Of a stretch of DNA of 41,961 bases, positions 19,024 through 30,253 are shown one piece after another (the first letter of the stretch is position 1; each line of letters starts with the position of its first letter). The translations under genes were made by a program, and so were the position numbers. The notes beneath the pieces were generated by a model, which was not told the DNA's origin, ran no database searches, and saw nothing but the letters and a program-made list of their open reading frames with translations. Origin of the DNA: Alloascoidea africana. Its lineage: Eukaryota; Ascomycota; Alloascoideomycetes; Alloascoideales; Alloascoideaceae. The DNA is taken from contig JAKTTT010000103.1 of NCBI GenBank assembly GCA_030581615.1, positions 1-41,961 on the forward strand, read 5' to 3'.

Positions 19024-19519
19024 GTCGTGATGGAGCGGAAGGATATCTTCACTCTCTCAAAACAGGTCAGAAGGGCGAGGTGAAGCAAAATAGCAAGATT
19101 CTGCTTATGTAATCATTTCGTCCTCATAAAATGAAGGGCTAGGCCCTAATGCAATGAGCGTTTTTGGTTTTACAGTGAAAGAGGGTAATTTCCAGAACGT
19201 GCGAGGAGTGGGTGGTAGACAGGAAGGAAACACTGAAATTTGTACAAGCTTTGATTATCCAGCAACTACAACAACAACAACACTAGTTCAAAGGTATGGA
19301 AAAGAAATAGATTTTAGGAGCCCAGAATGGAGGATTAAGGAGGGGAACCGACAAGAAAAAAAAGAGACGACATTTTTGTAGACAGTATACACTCCGAGAA
19401 GAAGATATTCGACAGGACAACATTTTTTGGCTATCAACTTTCTCGTTCATATCTGCGTGTTACCAAAGCTTCTCTGATAACTCTAGGCCATCAAACTAAT
19501 TCATCTGTTTTTATTATAG
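19024..19519. promoter_or_regulatory. Divergent promoter ROX3/RPL32 with possible 5'UTR intron
   Basis: About 495 bp. The RPL32-proximal part ends aaactaattcatctgttttt then attatag directly before the ATG, a textbook branch site, pyrimidine tract and 3' splice acceptor. A GTATAC donor-like site lies at 19385. A gggctaggcccta near-palindrome at 19137-19149 includes a GCCCTAA half resembling Tbf1 sites. Confidence 0.45.
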
Positions 19520-19915
19520 ATGGCTGCCTCACTTCCTCACCCAAAGATCGTCAAAAAGCACCGTAAGCAGTTCAAGAGACACCACTCCGACAGATACGAC
19601 AGAGTTGGCGTGAGCTGGAGAAAGCCAAAGGGTATCGACTCATGTGTCCGAAGACGATTCCGAGGAACCATCCGTATGCCCAAGATTGGTTACGGATCTA
19701 ACAAGAAGACCCGTCATTTGTCCCCATCTGGACACAAGACTTTCCTCGTTTCAAACATTAAGGATTTGGATCTACTACTCCTACATACCAAGACCTATGC
19801 TGCTGAAATTGCCCACAATGTGTCATCCCGCAAGAGAGTTGAGATTGTTGAGAAGGCCAGAGCTCTAGGCGTCAAAGTCACAAACCCATCTGCTCGACTG
19901 ACTCTTGAGGCCTAA
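19520..19915 (+). CDS. RPL32: Ribosomal protein eL32
   Basis: 131 aa, nearly colinear with S. cerevisiae Rpl32 (130): [68 protein letters not shown] and [12 protein letters not shown] are all recognisable. One extra Ala follows Met. It is an RNA-binding protein of the 60S subunit. The coding region itself is uninterrupted, but a strong splice-acceptor-like sequence abuts the ATG, so the 5' leader may be spliced. Codon choice is visibly C-ending and biased compared with the neighbours, as expected for a highly expressed gene. Confidence 0.97.
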   Translation: MAASLPHPKIVKKHRKQFKRHHSDRYDRVGVSWRKPKGIDSCVRRRFRGTIRMPKIGYGSNKKTRHLSPSGHKTFLVSNIKDLDLLLLHTKTYAAEIAHNVSSRKRVEIVEKARALGVKVTNPSARLTLEA

Positions 19916-20248
19916 AAAACTTCACACTGTTTTATATATAATCCGGCATTACAGCAAATAAGCGATACTATAAAAAAAAATGCAGTTTCAAGTGTCTAGT
20001 ACTTAACCCCAAGATCAAGTTAGAGCAAATGTATTCTTTTAATGTTTATCATCAGTTCAACCAATCCAATCAAATGATTGAAACTTGTAAGTTCAATAAA
20101 AATGCGCACTTTTTGTAACATGAAAAGACTTAAAATCTATAATACAGCAATGCTCTATAACTGCGTACCAAAAAAAAAAAAAAAAGAATTGCCTCCCATG
20201 TAGATCAACCTCCAGAAAAACAAATATATATAGAAAGAAGATATGTAA
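19916..20248. other. Convergent 3' region with poly-A tract
   Basis: The 3' flanks of RPL32 and the 20249-22576 gene. It contains a 16-17-nt A run near 20169-20185. No gene is seen. Confidence 0.5.
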
Positions 20249-22576
20249 CTAATGCCGTTGGAACAAATTCTTTAATTTTCCAATTGCTCCTTTTTTCTTG
20301 TGTTTTCCCGATTTTTTATCTCCACCTGTTTTTTTGAAAGAGCTTGAACTTTCTAAAGAAATTCGATCAATCTCAGTTTGGTATTGATTCATTAATGTGT
20401 TGAGCTCATTTGTGAATTGGTAATAATCTCCATCAGTGTCATCCAAATCATTATCTGATAAATAATTCTCCTGGTAATTATAGCTCCCAGGAGGAGAATA
20501 AGACGACCCGGATGATGGAGGTGGCAGCATAAAATCTTTTTGCTTCTTTTCCTTCCTCTTTTTGGTTTTCTTTGGCTTTTTATCTTCATGATCTCTCATG
20601 GTCATTCTTAAATGTCTCACAGGCTGCTCAGCGCTTTGGTACGGATAACTATTAACATCAGCAAGTGTAAAAGAAGTTCTCCCATGGACTTCTTTCTTAG
20701 CAACTCCGTTGGTCACTCTTACACTAATGCGATTGGTAGAGTTTTTATTTTTCAAAATTGGATGAAGAGCCGAAGATTGCTGCTGTTGAGGAAGCTGGGG
20801 TTCCACGGTGCCAGCATTTTGGCTCTCGTTGGCCTTCAGAACCTCCTCCTCCAGTTCAGGAGGAGGCACGCGAGCATCTGAGTAGTCGCTATCTCCACTG
20901 TCATCCTCGCTTTTGTCTGCATCTTCCGTGAAGCTTACACGCCTTTGCTCTTTCACGCCTGGATCCAAACGCTTAATGTCGCTTGCATATTGCACAACTC
21001 TGAACCTCGTTGATTCTCCTTCTCTGGGATGATGATTATTCGAAGCTTCCACTGCATTGGTCGATGACGTTTTTGCCGAACTTTTCGAGTCGTTATCGCC
21101 AATGGTATTTTGCTTTATTGGCTGATTGGTACTTTCTTTTCCAAAACTATCCTCTGGAGAGCTTGGAGTAGAATTTGAAAAAGAATGCAACGTTTTTGTA
21201 GCATAAGGAGGCGAACCAAGGTTCAAAGGGAGCACCTTTTTGACAGGCATTCGAGGCGGGCTGGACTTTAACACAGTAGGTGAAGTTTGAAGAACTGGAC
21301 TGGAAGGTTTAGAGAACGATCTTTTTGTATAGCTTGTATTTGTATAGCTTTGCAAGTCTGATTGTTCCTCGTCATCATCTTCCAATATCGAGCCTAGCTC
21401 GCTATCAGTTGCATTAGAGTTTGCACTGGTATTTAACATTGCCGATTTGTTTCTTCCAAAGCTTTTCCGAGATGGCGGAGGCAGTAAGTCAAAAGACTCC
21501 AAAAGATGAGAATCGCTCTTGTTTTCAAAAGTTTTTGTTTCAGTTTTCGTGAGAATGAATGAACCCAGTCGCTGAGAAGTTTCTGTTGTAAGAGATTTCG
21601 TTCTTCCTTGAGAATCTCGCACTCGAGTCCGTTTCACGGTTTTGGGGGTTTTAACAGTTGAAAGAGTAGGGCTCGGAGAGGTAAAAGAAGAAGTACGTGC
21701 ACCGTATCCAGATGATTTGATACTCATTGGATAACTCGGCGTATCACTGTTGAGCCCACCGCTATGCGTTGAATCAGATCGTAAAGAAAATGTGCGTGGT
21801 GCATCATTGACATATGTGAACCCAGCAAAATCATAGTTAATCTGGCTGCTGTTCAAGGATAGTAGAGAACGCCTTCTTGAAGCCTTTGAACTTTCAGCGT
21901 CGCTTACATAACTCGCTCTTGATTTTTTCCAATCCCCTTTCAAGTTGGAGATTGATGACTTTCTAAAAGTTCGCTCAGACAACCTGGGGTGTTGAGATGC
22001 TGTTGTCATGCTTTTTGTCCTACCATTATTGCTTTCATCAGGAGAAGGTATTAGGAGTTGGTCTTTTGATCTAAAGAATGAATTTCTATTGCTATTGTAT
22101 CCGCTTGAGCTATTTGAAACCATAGACATTGCACGCCCATTGCCTTGAGAATGTTTGGGGAGTGGTGGTAGATACTGGTAGTTGTATGTGATAGTTCCTA
22201 CTCTCCTGGGAACAGTGTCCAAAGGAGTCTCGTTATACATTGGAGTAGGTTGAGGTTTCGGTCTTGAAGATGAACGCAGACTATATGTCCTTAGAGCAGT
22301 AGCAGCAGCTAAGTAAAGATGGTGATTAGCTCTGGCAATTCTCGCATTCCTAAGGGACAGAAGTGACGCAAACAATCAAACGTACCGGCATTAGAAAGGC
22401 CAGAAGCAGGAGGCTCAATGCTCATATCAGCATCATCGTAATAGTTTCGCTATAACGATAGAATGTCTAGTGTTAGGCGAGACATAGTGAAACATTGGAG
22501 TTTGCAGTTTTGAACTTACATAGGAGTTTCTGGAGTTGTTCCTACTACTTCTGCTCGTCAAGGAATAAGTCCTCAT
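20249..22576 (-). CDS. Unrecognised Ser-rich disordered protein with basic C-terminus (3 exons)
   Basis: Predicted 726 aa. Exon 1 (22576-22520) encodes MRTYSLTSRSSRNNSRNSY. Intron 1 (22519-22450) has GTAAGT, a CTAAC branch and TTATAG. Exon 2 (22449-22386) encodes an acidic/Pro segment. Intron 2 (22385-22309) has GTACGT, branch GCTAATC and acceptor ACTTAG. Exon 3 (22308-20249) joins in phase. The protein is low-complexity, Ser/Thr/Arg-rich, with many RSxS-type phosphosite contexts, an acidic patch (ILEDDDEEQSD), FRVVQYASDIKRLDPGVKEQ near the middle, and a Lys-rich end (KHKKKGAIGKLKNLFQRH) that could be an amphipathic, membrane-binding helix. RTYSL occurs both at the start of exon 1 and early in exon 3. 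No known domain is recognised; a cortical or scaffold role would be a guess. Confidence 0.75.
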
Positions 22577-23732
22577 GGTTGTAGCTCTTTGTCACTGGCT
22601 GTGGAAAATATAACCAGAGTGGACCTGCCGGCTTGAATGGGAATGTAAGAGATGTTTGAGCTTTCTTTATTTACTTATTTTCTGGGGTTGTTTTTAGTTG
22701 TTTTTGAGGAAGCGTCAGGGCGGATTAGAGGGAAGGAGAGGAAGAGGTGGGAAAGTTATTTAGGCGTAGCAAGAAAGCGTTTTGGTACTAACTGAAACCC
22801 TAACTCTACGTGTACCATCATTGCGATAAACAAACGACTTTATGCTTGAAGAGGCATAGCAGATGTCAAACAGCAATGGCAATGTTGGATAAAAGTTCTG
22901 GAATGTGAATGCCCACATTACCCTTCTTTCCGCCATACAAAGGAGATGTCAGCTGAAAAAAAGAGCGTGTGCATCTAGAAACGTGTCGGCAGGGGTCAGA
23001 CGTCTACATTAGTCGCGATCAGGATCAGGAATGCTCTAGTGGGTTTAGATCCAACGGCGTATCTGAAGCAGATAATTATTGAATGAATATTTTTTGTTAG
23101 TACGGATCGAATAGAGTGTTTCATGAAAAGTAGCCTCGTAGTCTCAGAAACTGCTGGACCAAAACGGTAATATTTAATGGGAAGTCACAACCAGTTGCTC
23201 AAAAGGACGTTAAAACGACAGGAAGCGAAGGTTTGCTGTTTCGCATTACTCGAACTACTGATCTGGGACAAATTTCAACAGAAAAAGGAAGTATCTTGGA
23301 CAGAACATGGAGAACGGCTATTTGAACCCAAAAGGTTGCTTGCCTGCTAGCAACCGGGAAAATACATCGGTCTCCTGTACCCTCGCAAGCAATTTATGTC
23401 CAGAAACAAGCCAGCTCCGAGCAGATCGCCGACCTTGGAATCACAGACATTCACGTACTCCACAAGTTCCTCTGCCTCTGCTCGCTGTGGAGCTCTGGCG
23501 ACTGGCATAGAGAGCACTCGAATGGGCGTTTGGGTGTATTCCGCTCGCCCATTGCTGGAAGCGGGGTAACGGGATTGCGGGCCAGCGGGAAACACCCGTT
23601 CATCCATCGGAGCTGGGTTTGGTGATGCGGCGAGCCAGGCTGGGATAAATTTCAACGTTGGACCGGCTTTCTTTCTTTCTTTCTTCCCTTCAGTTCGCTC
23701 ACCGTTGTCAAAAAACGCTCTCCCCAGTTAGA
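22577..23732. other. Long intergenic region upstream of ADK1, with GC-rich part
   Basis: 1.16 kb between divergent starts. An AACCCTAA motif (22796-22803) resembles a Tbf1 site. From about 23330 to 23660 the base composition becomes clearly richer in G+C than the surroundings, and a 102-codon minus-strand frame (23347-23655) lies there without recognisable motifs. I could not identify an RNA gene. Confidence 0.45.
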
Positions 23733-24671
<939 letters not shown>

Positions 24672-25614
24672 AAAACACGTTGCAGATGAATTTATTTCTT
24701 TCTGTGCAATATATACCTTTTGTATTTTAAGCAAAAAAACATAGAAAAAGAAAACCACAGTCACAAAACCCGAAAGTAAGATTTTATTGTTCTTTCTCCC
24801 ACTTGTTTACGGCTTTGAGCCGTGATTTTCAGCCAAATGTCCCCCACACCGTTGGACAAGGTGCTTCTAAAACACACTGCCGCAAGATCTGCTTGCATAT
24901 TTATTCTCCTAAAACAAGACATGAAGGTTGAAAAGACCGAGAAAGAAGATTAGGGTTAAGGATTCCTCCATGTTTCGTCCGTTGAGCCTTTGTCTCGAGA
25001 CGTTCTATTTTTCGAAATCTGTATGATGATTAGGCAAGGTTGGAGAATTCAGCTTCATGACACGCTAAAATCGGGCTTCGCCACTACTAATCATTAATGC
25101 CAATAAACTACCGGTAGTAGAGACTGTCCCACACCTGTAGACCTCTTGCTGCCATCATTTAGATACACTGGACCTGGGAAGCATTTCGGAGTAGCATTGG
25201 CAGTCGAGTCACACGCTGTATTGCTTCGGATGTCCAAACTCTTCCGCATCTCCCGAGCAAACAAGCCAGGAACAGAGTTAACACTCGTTGAGCATCCGGC
25301 TCTCTGATAAAGAGTATCGCAGACCTGGGAAACAAGTTAGAGCTAACCGGCCATAAAGTTTATCTGATAAAAGATAATGTTCATAGAGAGGCAGCAAACC
25401 GCAGACGTAATAATACTTCCACCCTCTCTGCAGTTTCAGGGCTGTTTTTCTCTGCCCCATTCCTACTCTCTCACTTGTAGCTTCTCTCATTCTTTCTTTC
25501 GCCCATCAGCTGGATGACCTCAAGAGCTGGGTTGTATTTTCATACCCGCACCACTCATATCTTATAGAATACACAACCATTTGACTTTTCGCCCACGCTT
25601 ATCCTTATCCAAAA
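24672..25614. other. Intergenic region upstream of the transporter gene
   Basis: About 940 bp. It contains a TTAGGGTT motif near 24951, CT-rich DNA near the transporter start, and one short minus frame listed separately. No other gene is seen. Confidence 0.45.
24761..24922 (-). CDS. Short hypothetical ORF, doubtful
   Basis: A 53-codon frame starting MSCFRRINMQADLAAVCFRS and continuing with a mixed, globular-looking composition (STLSNGVGDIWLKITAQSR). TTTTAG acceptor-like sites occur just upstream of and within it, so it could also be part of a spliced gene. No homology is recognised. It lies convergent to the ADK1 3' end. Confidence 0.15.
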   Translation of the reverse strand: MSCFRRINMQADLAAVCFRSTLSNGVGDIWLKITAQSRKQVGERTIKSYFRVL

Positions 25615-27516
25615 ATGTCACCCTCCAAGATTGGCGGGCTCACAGGCAAACCCTTGCTGTACTTTACCAGCATCTTCGTTAGTCTGGGCGTCTTCCTCTT
25701 TGGTTATGACCAAGGTGTCATGTCCGGCATAATAACGGGCCCTTACTTTGAAAGCTATTTTCGAAACCCTTCGCGTCTGGTTATAGGGGCGATGATCTCA
25801 GTACTGGAGATAGGCGCACTGGTGGCCTCACTTATGGTCGGCAAGATTGGTGACACAATTGGAAGACGGCGGACGATTAGGTATGGGTCTGCTGTGTTCA
25901 TCATCGGAGGCTTTTTCCAGACTTTTGCCATAAACATGTGGATACTTATCGTTGGGAGAATTATTAGCGGCTTTGGTGTTGGAATGCTGAGTACTATTGT
26001 GCCTGTTTATCAATCCGAAATATCGCCACCTCACAATAGAGGAAAACTGGCCTGTATCGAGTTTACAGGAAATGTCGTTGGCTATGCTTCGAGCGTATGG
26101 GTGGATTATTTCTCGTCTTTCATCGAAAGCGACTTATCATGGCGTATTCCACTACTTATCCAATGCGGAATGGGAGCTTTATTGCTTGTGGGGTCCTTCA
26201 TAATATGTGAATCACCCAGATGGCTGCTCGATACAGACAGAGATGAAGAAGGTTACGTTGTAATCGCAAGTCTACAAGGAGGAGGAGATCTCCGAGATAA
26301 ATCCGCAGTAGAAGAATACCGCTCAATAAAGGAATCGGTTTTGCTTCACAGGTTAGAAGGTGAACCTGCTTCTTATTCTTACATGTGGAAAAGGTACAGG
26401 AAACGGGTTCTCATTGCCATGTCTTCTCAAGCATTCGCCCAGATGAATGGGATAAATGTTATTTCCTACTATGCTCCTCTTGTGTTTGAAGAAGCAGGTT
26501 GGGAAGGTCGCAATGCGATCCTGATGACAGGCATAAACGGTCTTATTTACATCGCCAGCACAATCCCGCCATGGTATCTCGTCGACAGATGGGGTAGAAG
26601 AATCATTTTGATTTCCGGTGCTCTAGTTATGGCTCTATCGTTGGCAGCAATCTCTTTTTTCATGTTCCTTGACATCAAGGAAACCCCCAATTTGGTAGTC
26701 TTTGCCGTTGTCATTTATAACTCTTTCTTTGGATACTCATGGGGTCCGGTACCATGGCTGTATCCACCCGAAATTCTACCCTTGAGCATTCGTGCCAAAG
26801 GAGCCTCGTTGTCAACCGCCTCAAACTGGTTGTTCAACTTTGTCGTTGGTGTTCAAACGCCAGTCTTACAAGGTCTAATAGGCTGGAAACTGTATCTCAT
26901 GCACACCTTCTTCTGTACTGTAGCTGCAATTACAGTGTATTTCGTCTACCCAGAGACAAAAGGACTGCAATTGGAAGACATGGATTCACTGTTTGGTGAT
27001 CAAGAAATGGTCTTGAAAAACAATAGGATCTCAAGCATTGGCATGACAGAGATATCACACATGTCCAGTTCTTCGACTGACGATAGCAGATTCTCGAGAC
27101 TGAGGACCAGCTCGGACAGCTCTCGTTCACAATCATCTAAAAGCTTCAGCATAGACCGTACAAGGCCCGACTTGCCTTCTGGCATTGATCATCGAGATCT
27201 GGAACCCCCAGAGATCGATCTTGCAGCTTATAGGTATAAAAAAAGTTTATACAGGAGAGTGGTTAGAGATTTTAGGGAAGGATTTGGCGGTAGGATTTTC
27301 GGCAGGGGCCCAAGCCAAACAAATAGACAAGAAGAACACATTCCGCTTGATCAGGACCCCGAAACTCAGAATCTACAACACCGCGGCGGAGAAGTTGTGT
27401 TTGACGATGAGAATGAGATACTAACAGAGTCCGACTCTGATGATGAAGCCAGTATGGTGGAAGAAGGAAGAAACACTACGCGGCCGGGCGGGCGAAATGG
27501 GTATAGCAGGATCTAA
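25615..27516 (+). CDS. Sugar-porter family MFS transporter with long cytosolic tail
   Basis: 633 aa, single exon. Major-facilitator sugar-porter signatures occur in order: GYDQGVMSG (30-38), GDTIGRRR (79-86), VPVYQSEISPPHNRG (129-143), CESPRWL (198-204), QMNGINVISYYAP (276-288), VDRWGRR (323-329), PWLYPPEILPLSIR (380-393) and PETKGLQLEDMD (446-457). Twelve hydrophobic segments are consistent with the family. It probably moves a hexose, polyol or related substrate through the plasma membrane by proton symport or facilitated diffusion; the substrate cannot be assigned. After the last helix comes an unusually long hydrophilic tail (~185 residues), rich in Ser and then acidic (ILTESDSDDEASMVEE). 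Most transporters of this family have short tails, while the Snf3/Rgt2 sensors have long ones, so a signalling or endocytic-control role is possible. Confidence 0.9.
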   Translation: MSPSKIGGLTGKPLLYFTSIFVSLGVFLFGYDQGVMSGIITGPYFESYFRNPSRLVIGAMISVLEIGALVASLMVGKIGDTIGRRRTIRYGSAVFIIGGFFQTFAINMWILIVGRIISGFGVGMLSTIVPVYQSEISPPHNRGKLACIEFTGNVVGYASSVWVDYFSSFIESDLSWRIPLLIQCGMGALLLVGSFIICESPRWLLDTDRDEEGYVVIASLQGGGDLRDKSAVEEYRSIKESVLLHRLEGEPASYSYMWKRYRKRVLIAMSSQAFAQMNGINVISYYAPLVFEEAGWEGRNAILMTGINGLIYIASTIPPWYLVDRWGRRIILISGALVMALSLAAISFFMFLDIKETPNLVVFAVVIYNSFFGYSWGPVPWLYPPEILPLSIRAKGASLSTASNWLFNFVVGVQTPVLQGLIGWKLYLMHTFFCTVAAITVYFVYPETKGLQLEDMDSLFGDQEMVLKNNRISSIGMTEISHMSSSSTDDSRFSRLRTSSDSSRSQSSKSFSIDRTRPDLPSGIDHRDLEPPEIDLAAYRYKKSLYRRVVRDFREGFGGRIFGRGPSQTNRQEEHIPLDQDPETQNLQHRGGEVVFDDENEILTESDSDDEASMVEEGRNTTRPGGRNGYSRI

Positions 27517-27850
27517 ATGCCTTTCTTGTTCTGGGCTTTTGTAAACTGGTTTTCAATGCATCATTATCATCATCATCTTTATGTTTCTTCTCATACTAGT
27601 GTTCTTATTATATCTTATGCCATAGCTCTTTTTCACACGCACAGGAGACCATAATAATTTTATCGCTGCGGGTAACATGCACAGTAGTAACATTTCCATA
27701 TCGACATTTTCGTCCTCACCATCCATCATCTCCTTCCTAGATTTTTTTTGCTGTTAGCAGAGACCACATTTGCTGTTGCCCTTGCTCAATTTGCCCCTGT
27801 GATTTGAGAAGCCAGTGATCCTGGGGTTACAAAGCGCATCTACTACACTA
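27517..27850. promoter_or_regulatory. Promoter/5' region of IVY1-like gene
   Basis: Tandem intergenic of about 330 bp between the transporter stop and the IVY1-like start, with a (atc)n run (27563-27577). No other gene is seen. Confidence 0.45.
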
Positions 27851-30253
27851 ATGGTGAATATGGATCACAAGACAATTTCACAGGAGCACAGAGGCAGCAT
27901 TGAACCAAGTAGTACGGGAACAGTAGGAGGACTAAACAGCAGATTCGCGCACGCCGCATCTTCGTCGTCTATTTCATTCCCTGCCACAGGATCGCGGATA
28001 CCCACTTCACTGAAAAATAGTGGTCTTGGACATCATTCTCACCGCTCGGTAGATGGCTCAACAGCTGCCGCAACGGCCAATTCCTACTTCTCCTACAACC
28101 CTCCGCCTCATGGGACGACGACCTCCACCTCAAGCACCAACATGGGCAAGTCCGGAGATGGACACGTTGACAACAGACATTTAAAGGCCTCTTCGCGTGT
28201 GAGCTCGACGCCCCAGCATCTTTCCGAATTCTACTCCTTTGTGGATCCGGATTTTAACAAAAAACTACACTGTTCAGGAACAACTTCCCCAACATCTCCA
28301 ACCATCCCTCCCCAGCCTGATCCGTCACTTTCCTATTTTCCATCCCTGTCACAGTCTGGGAAGCAACAATTTAATAGGAGCTTTAATCAGTCCTCAACTC
28401 GAAGACAATCCTCTTCAACTTTAAATACCATGGCATCTGTCACACCTTCAGTTCTGGGTCTTCCTGCTTTGATAACGGCATCAGAGGTAGACTCTTCAAT
28501 CCAGTGCTACAATTCTCTTCTAGATGCTGCAGAAAACTATCGAAACGCAATTTACCAGGTCGCCACCGCAGCCTCTGAGTTTGGACTCAGTTTGGAAAAT
28601 TGTGCAAGGTGTAAAGGGGCCGGGTCCTCTGCAGATGGTCTCATGGCTGCTGGAGGACTCCATTTTTTAGTATCAAATCACCAGGTCATTTTGGCACAAG
28701 CGATTGAAAAATCCTTCGAAACACCTGTTCGTGCCGAGCTCCGAAAGTTTAGAAAGCTCTCAAAAAGAAACGAAGAGCTTTTCAAAGCAGAGATGAAGAG
28801 AAACTCGAAACTGTTAAAGGCAAGAGAGAAAGAGAACTTGCAAATATCACGATTAAAAACGAGAAACTTGCAGCAATATCGAAACGCACTCATGGAGCTC
28901 GCATCACAGATTGATGAGATTGATAGATTAAAGTATCGATTTTACCAGTCCTCATATGACTTGGTACAGGATACCTCTCTACGGATATTAAGTAGGGCCG
29001 GCTCTGTCGTTAGAGCACAAGTCGAAATCTATGAAGGCATTGCAAGAAAAGGCTGGAGCGGTGGGGGGCTCGATGATTTGATTGCTGTATGCCCAGATCC
29101 TTTTAACGCGGATGAAGAAGAGGAAGAGGAAGATGAAAGTGAGTTTATTAGCATGAAAATGTCGGGCAATAATGGCAAGACAGATTACGATGATGATAGA
29201 GACTGTGTTCAAGAGAATCTGGATCAGAACGAGGTACATGAATCTAAATCTGGATTTTTCACGTCTATTGACAACTCAAGAGATCCATTCAGACATCCAA
29301 GTTCAGCTGTTGCTAGAGCATCTACCCAGCGAATAACACCAATCTCAGAGTTGCTCGCAAATAGCCATCTCCGTCCAAGTTTCAACTCCTATAATTCTGC
29401 TGCGTCTGGTGGAGATAAAAGGCATACGCACATCACTAGTGTCCTGCCAACGTCTCGTTCAATACTGTCTAAATCGCCTCGGTCAAAAACTAGCAAAGGA
29501 CACCGACAATGGCAAAGTGCAGGTGAAAGTGAGGGTACAATGACTGCATCGAAAGAAAGTGGCAGGATACTAGCAGAAGACATGGATAGATCTTTTTCAT
29601 CAGTTGAGAGTGAAGGATCCCGAAGTATAGCAGTGCCAACATCATCTGAAAGAAATGGCTCCGATTATTACGTTGCGTCGGTGGCCAAAGTGCAGGAAAA
29701 GCAACAGGGCGATACACAGCGCCAGGATCAAGCCATCATGGGCCAGGAAGCAGAAGCGCTTTACTCCCCGTTCATTTCTATGGTACCGAACAAAAGTGTA
29801 ACATCTCCAGCATCGGTGGATGATCGCAATGCTTCTGCTGATATCGGAAAGAGTGGCAATTTTGCGAATACGCTGAGTGAATTCCAATCCCTTTCTAGCT
29901 TCGCGGGGCCAACTGCAAGTGAGTTTTCTGCAAAATCTAGCTTTAGCCTTCCTGGTATTTTAGGGCATGAAGAGAGTGAAACTGAGGAAGATCTTGAGAT
30001 TACTACTGCTGAGATCCACGATTATACGATATCAAACGATGAACCGGAAGCTTCAAAATCAAACATCAATACCGAAAACAATGTTAGTGGGAGTGATGAT
30101 ACCTTGCCACATATTGATGATCCAGGAACTGCATTCTCACAGTACGAAGGGGGCCATTCAGAATGGAAAGAAGTGAGATCACCCATGAAAATGAGAAACT
30201 CATTTAGGGGTGATTACAATGACAAAGATCTGGATTTTCAAGAGCAGAAATAG
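27851..30253 (+). CDS. IVY1: IVY1-like I-BAR domain protein
   Basis: 800 aa from the first ATG. About 200 disordered Ser/Thr-rich residues precede a helical domain (about 225-420) that resembles S. cerevisiae Ivy1: YNSLLDAAENYRNAIYQVA, SLENCARCKGAG, GLHFLVSNHQVILAQ, a long Lys/Glu coiled coil, and VVRAQVEIYEGIARKGWSGGGLDDL before the typical CPDPF. An acidic stretch (EEEEEEDESE) and a long disordered tail of ~370 residues follow. Ivy1 is a phospholipid-binding inverted-BAR protein that interacts with the Rab Ypt7 and the EGO complex on vacuoles. The Ypt7 GAP GYP7 lies ~4.7 kb downstream, which is probably coincidence. The tail is much longer than in S. cerevisiae Ivy1, so orthology is likely but not proven. 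Confidence 0.78.
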   Translation: MVNMDHKTISQEHRGSIEPSSTGTVGGLNSRFAHAASSSSISFPATGSRIPTSLKNSGLGHHSHRSVDGSTAAATANSYFSYNPPPHGTTTSTSSTNMGKSGDGHVDNRHLKASSRVSSTPQHLSEFYSFVDPDFNKKLHCSGTTSPTSPTIPPQPDPSLSYFPSLSQSGKQQFNRSFNQSSTRRQSSSTLNTMASVTPSVLGLPALITASEVDSSIQCYNSLLDAAENYRNAIYQVATAASEFGLSLENCARCKGAGSSADGLMAAGGLHFLVSNHQVILAQAIEKSFETPVRAELRKFRKLSKRNEELFKAEMKRNSKLLKAREKENLQISRLKTRNLQQYRNALMELASQIDEIDRLKYRFYQSSYDLVQDTSLRILSRAGSVVRAQVEIYEGIARKGWSGGGLDDLIAVCPDPFNADEEEEEEDESEFISMKMSGNNGKTDYDDDRDCVQENLDQNEVHESKSGFFTSIDNSRDPFRHPSSAVARASTQRITPISELLANSHLRPSFNSYNSAASGGDKRHTHITSVLPTSRSILSKSPRSKTSKGHRQWQSAGESEGTMTASKESGRILAEDMDRSFSSVESEGSRSIAVPTSSERNGSDYYVASVAKVQEKQQGDTQRQDQAIMGQEAEALYSPFISMVPNKSVTSPASVDDRNASADIGKSGNFANTLSEFQSLSSFAGPTASEFSAKSSFSLPGILGHEESETEEDLEITTAEIHDYTISNDEPEASKSNINTENNVSGSDDTLPHIDDPGTAFSQYEGGHSEWKEVRSPMKMRNSFRGDYNDKDLDFQEQK

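Noticed and set aside
23658-23732. Upstream extension of ADK1
   Set aside because: It begins with TTG rather than ATG; the ATG at 23733 has a good context and leads directly into the kinase.
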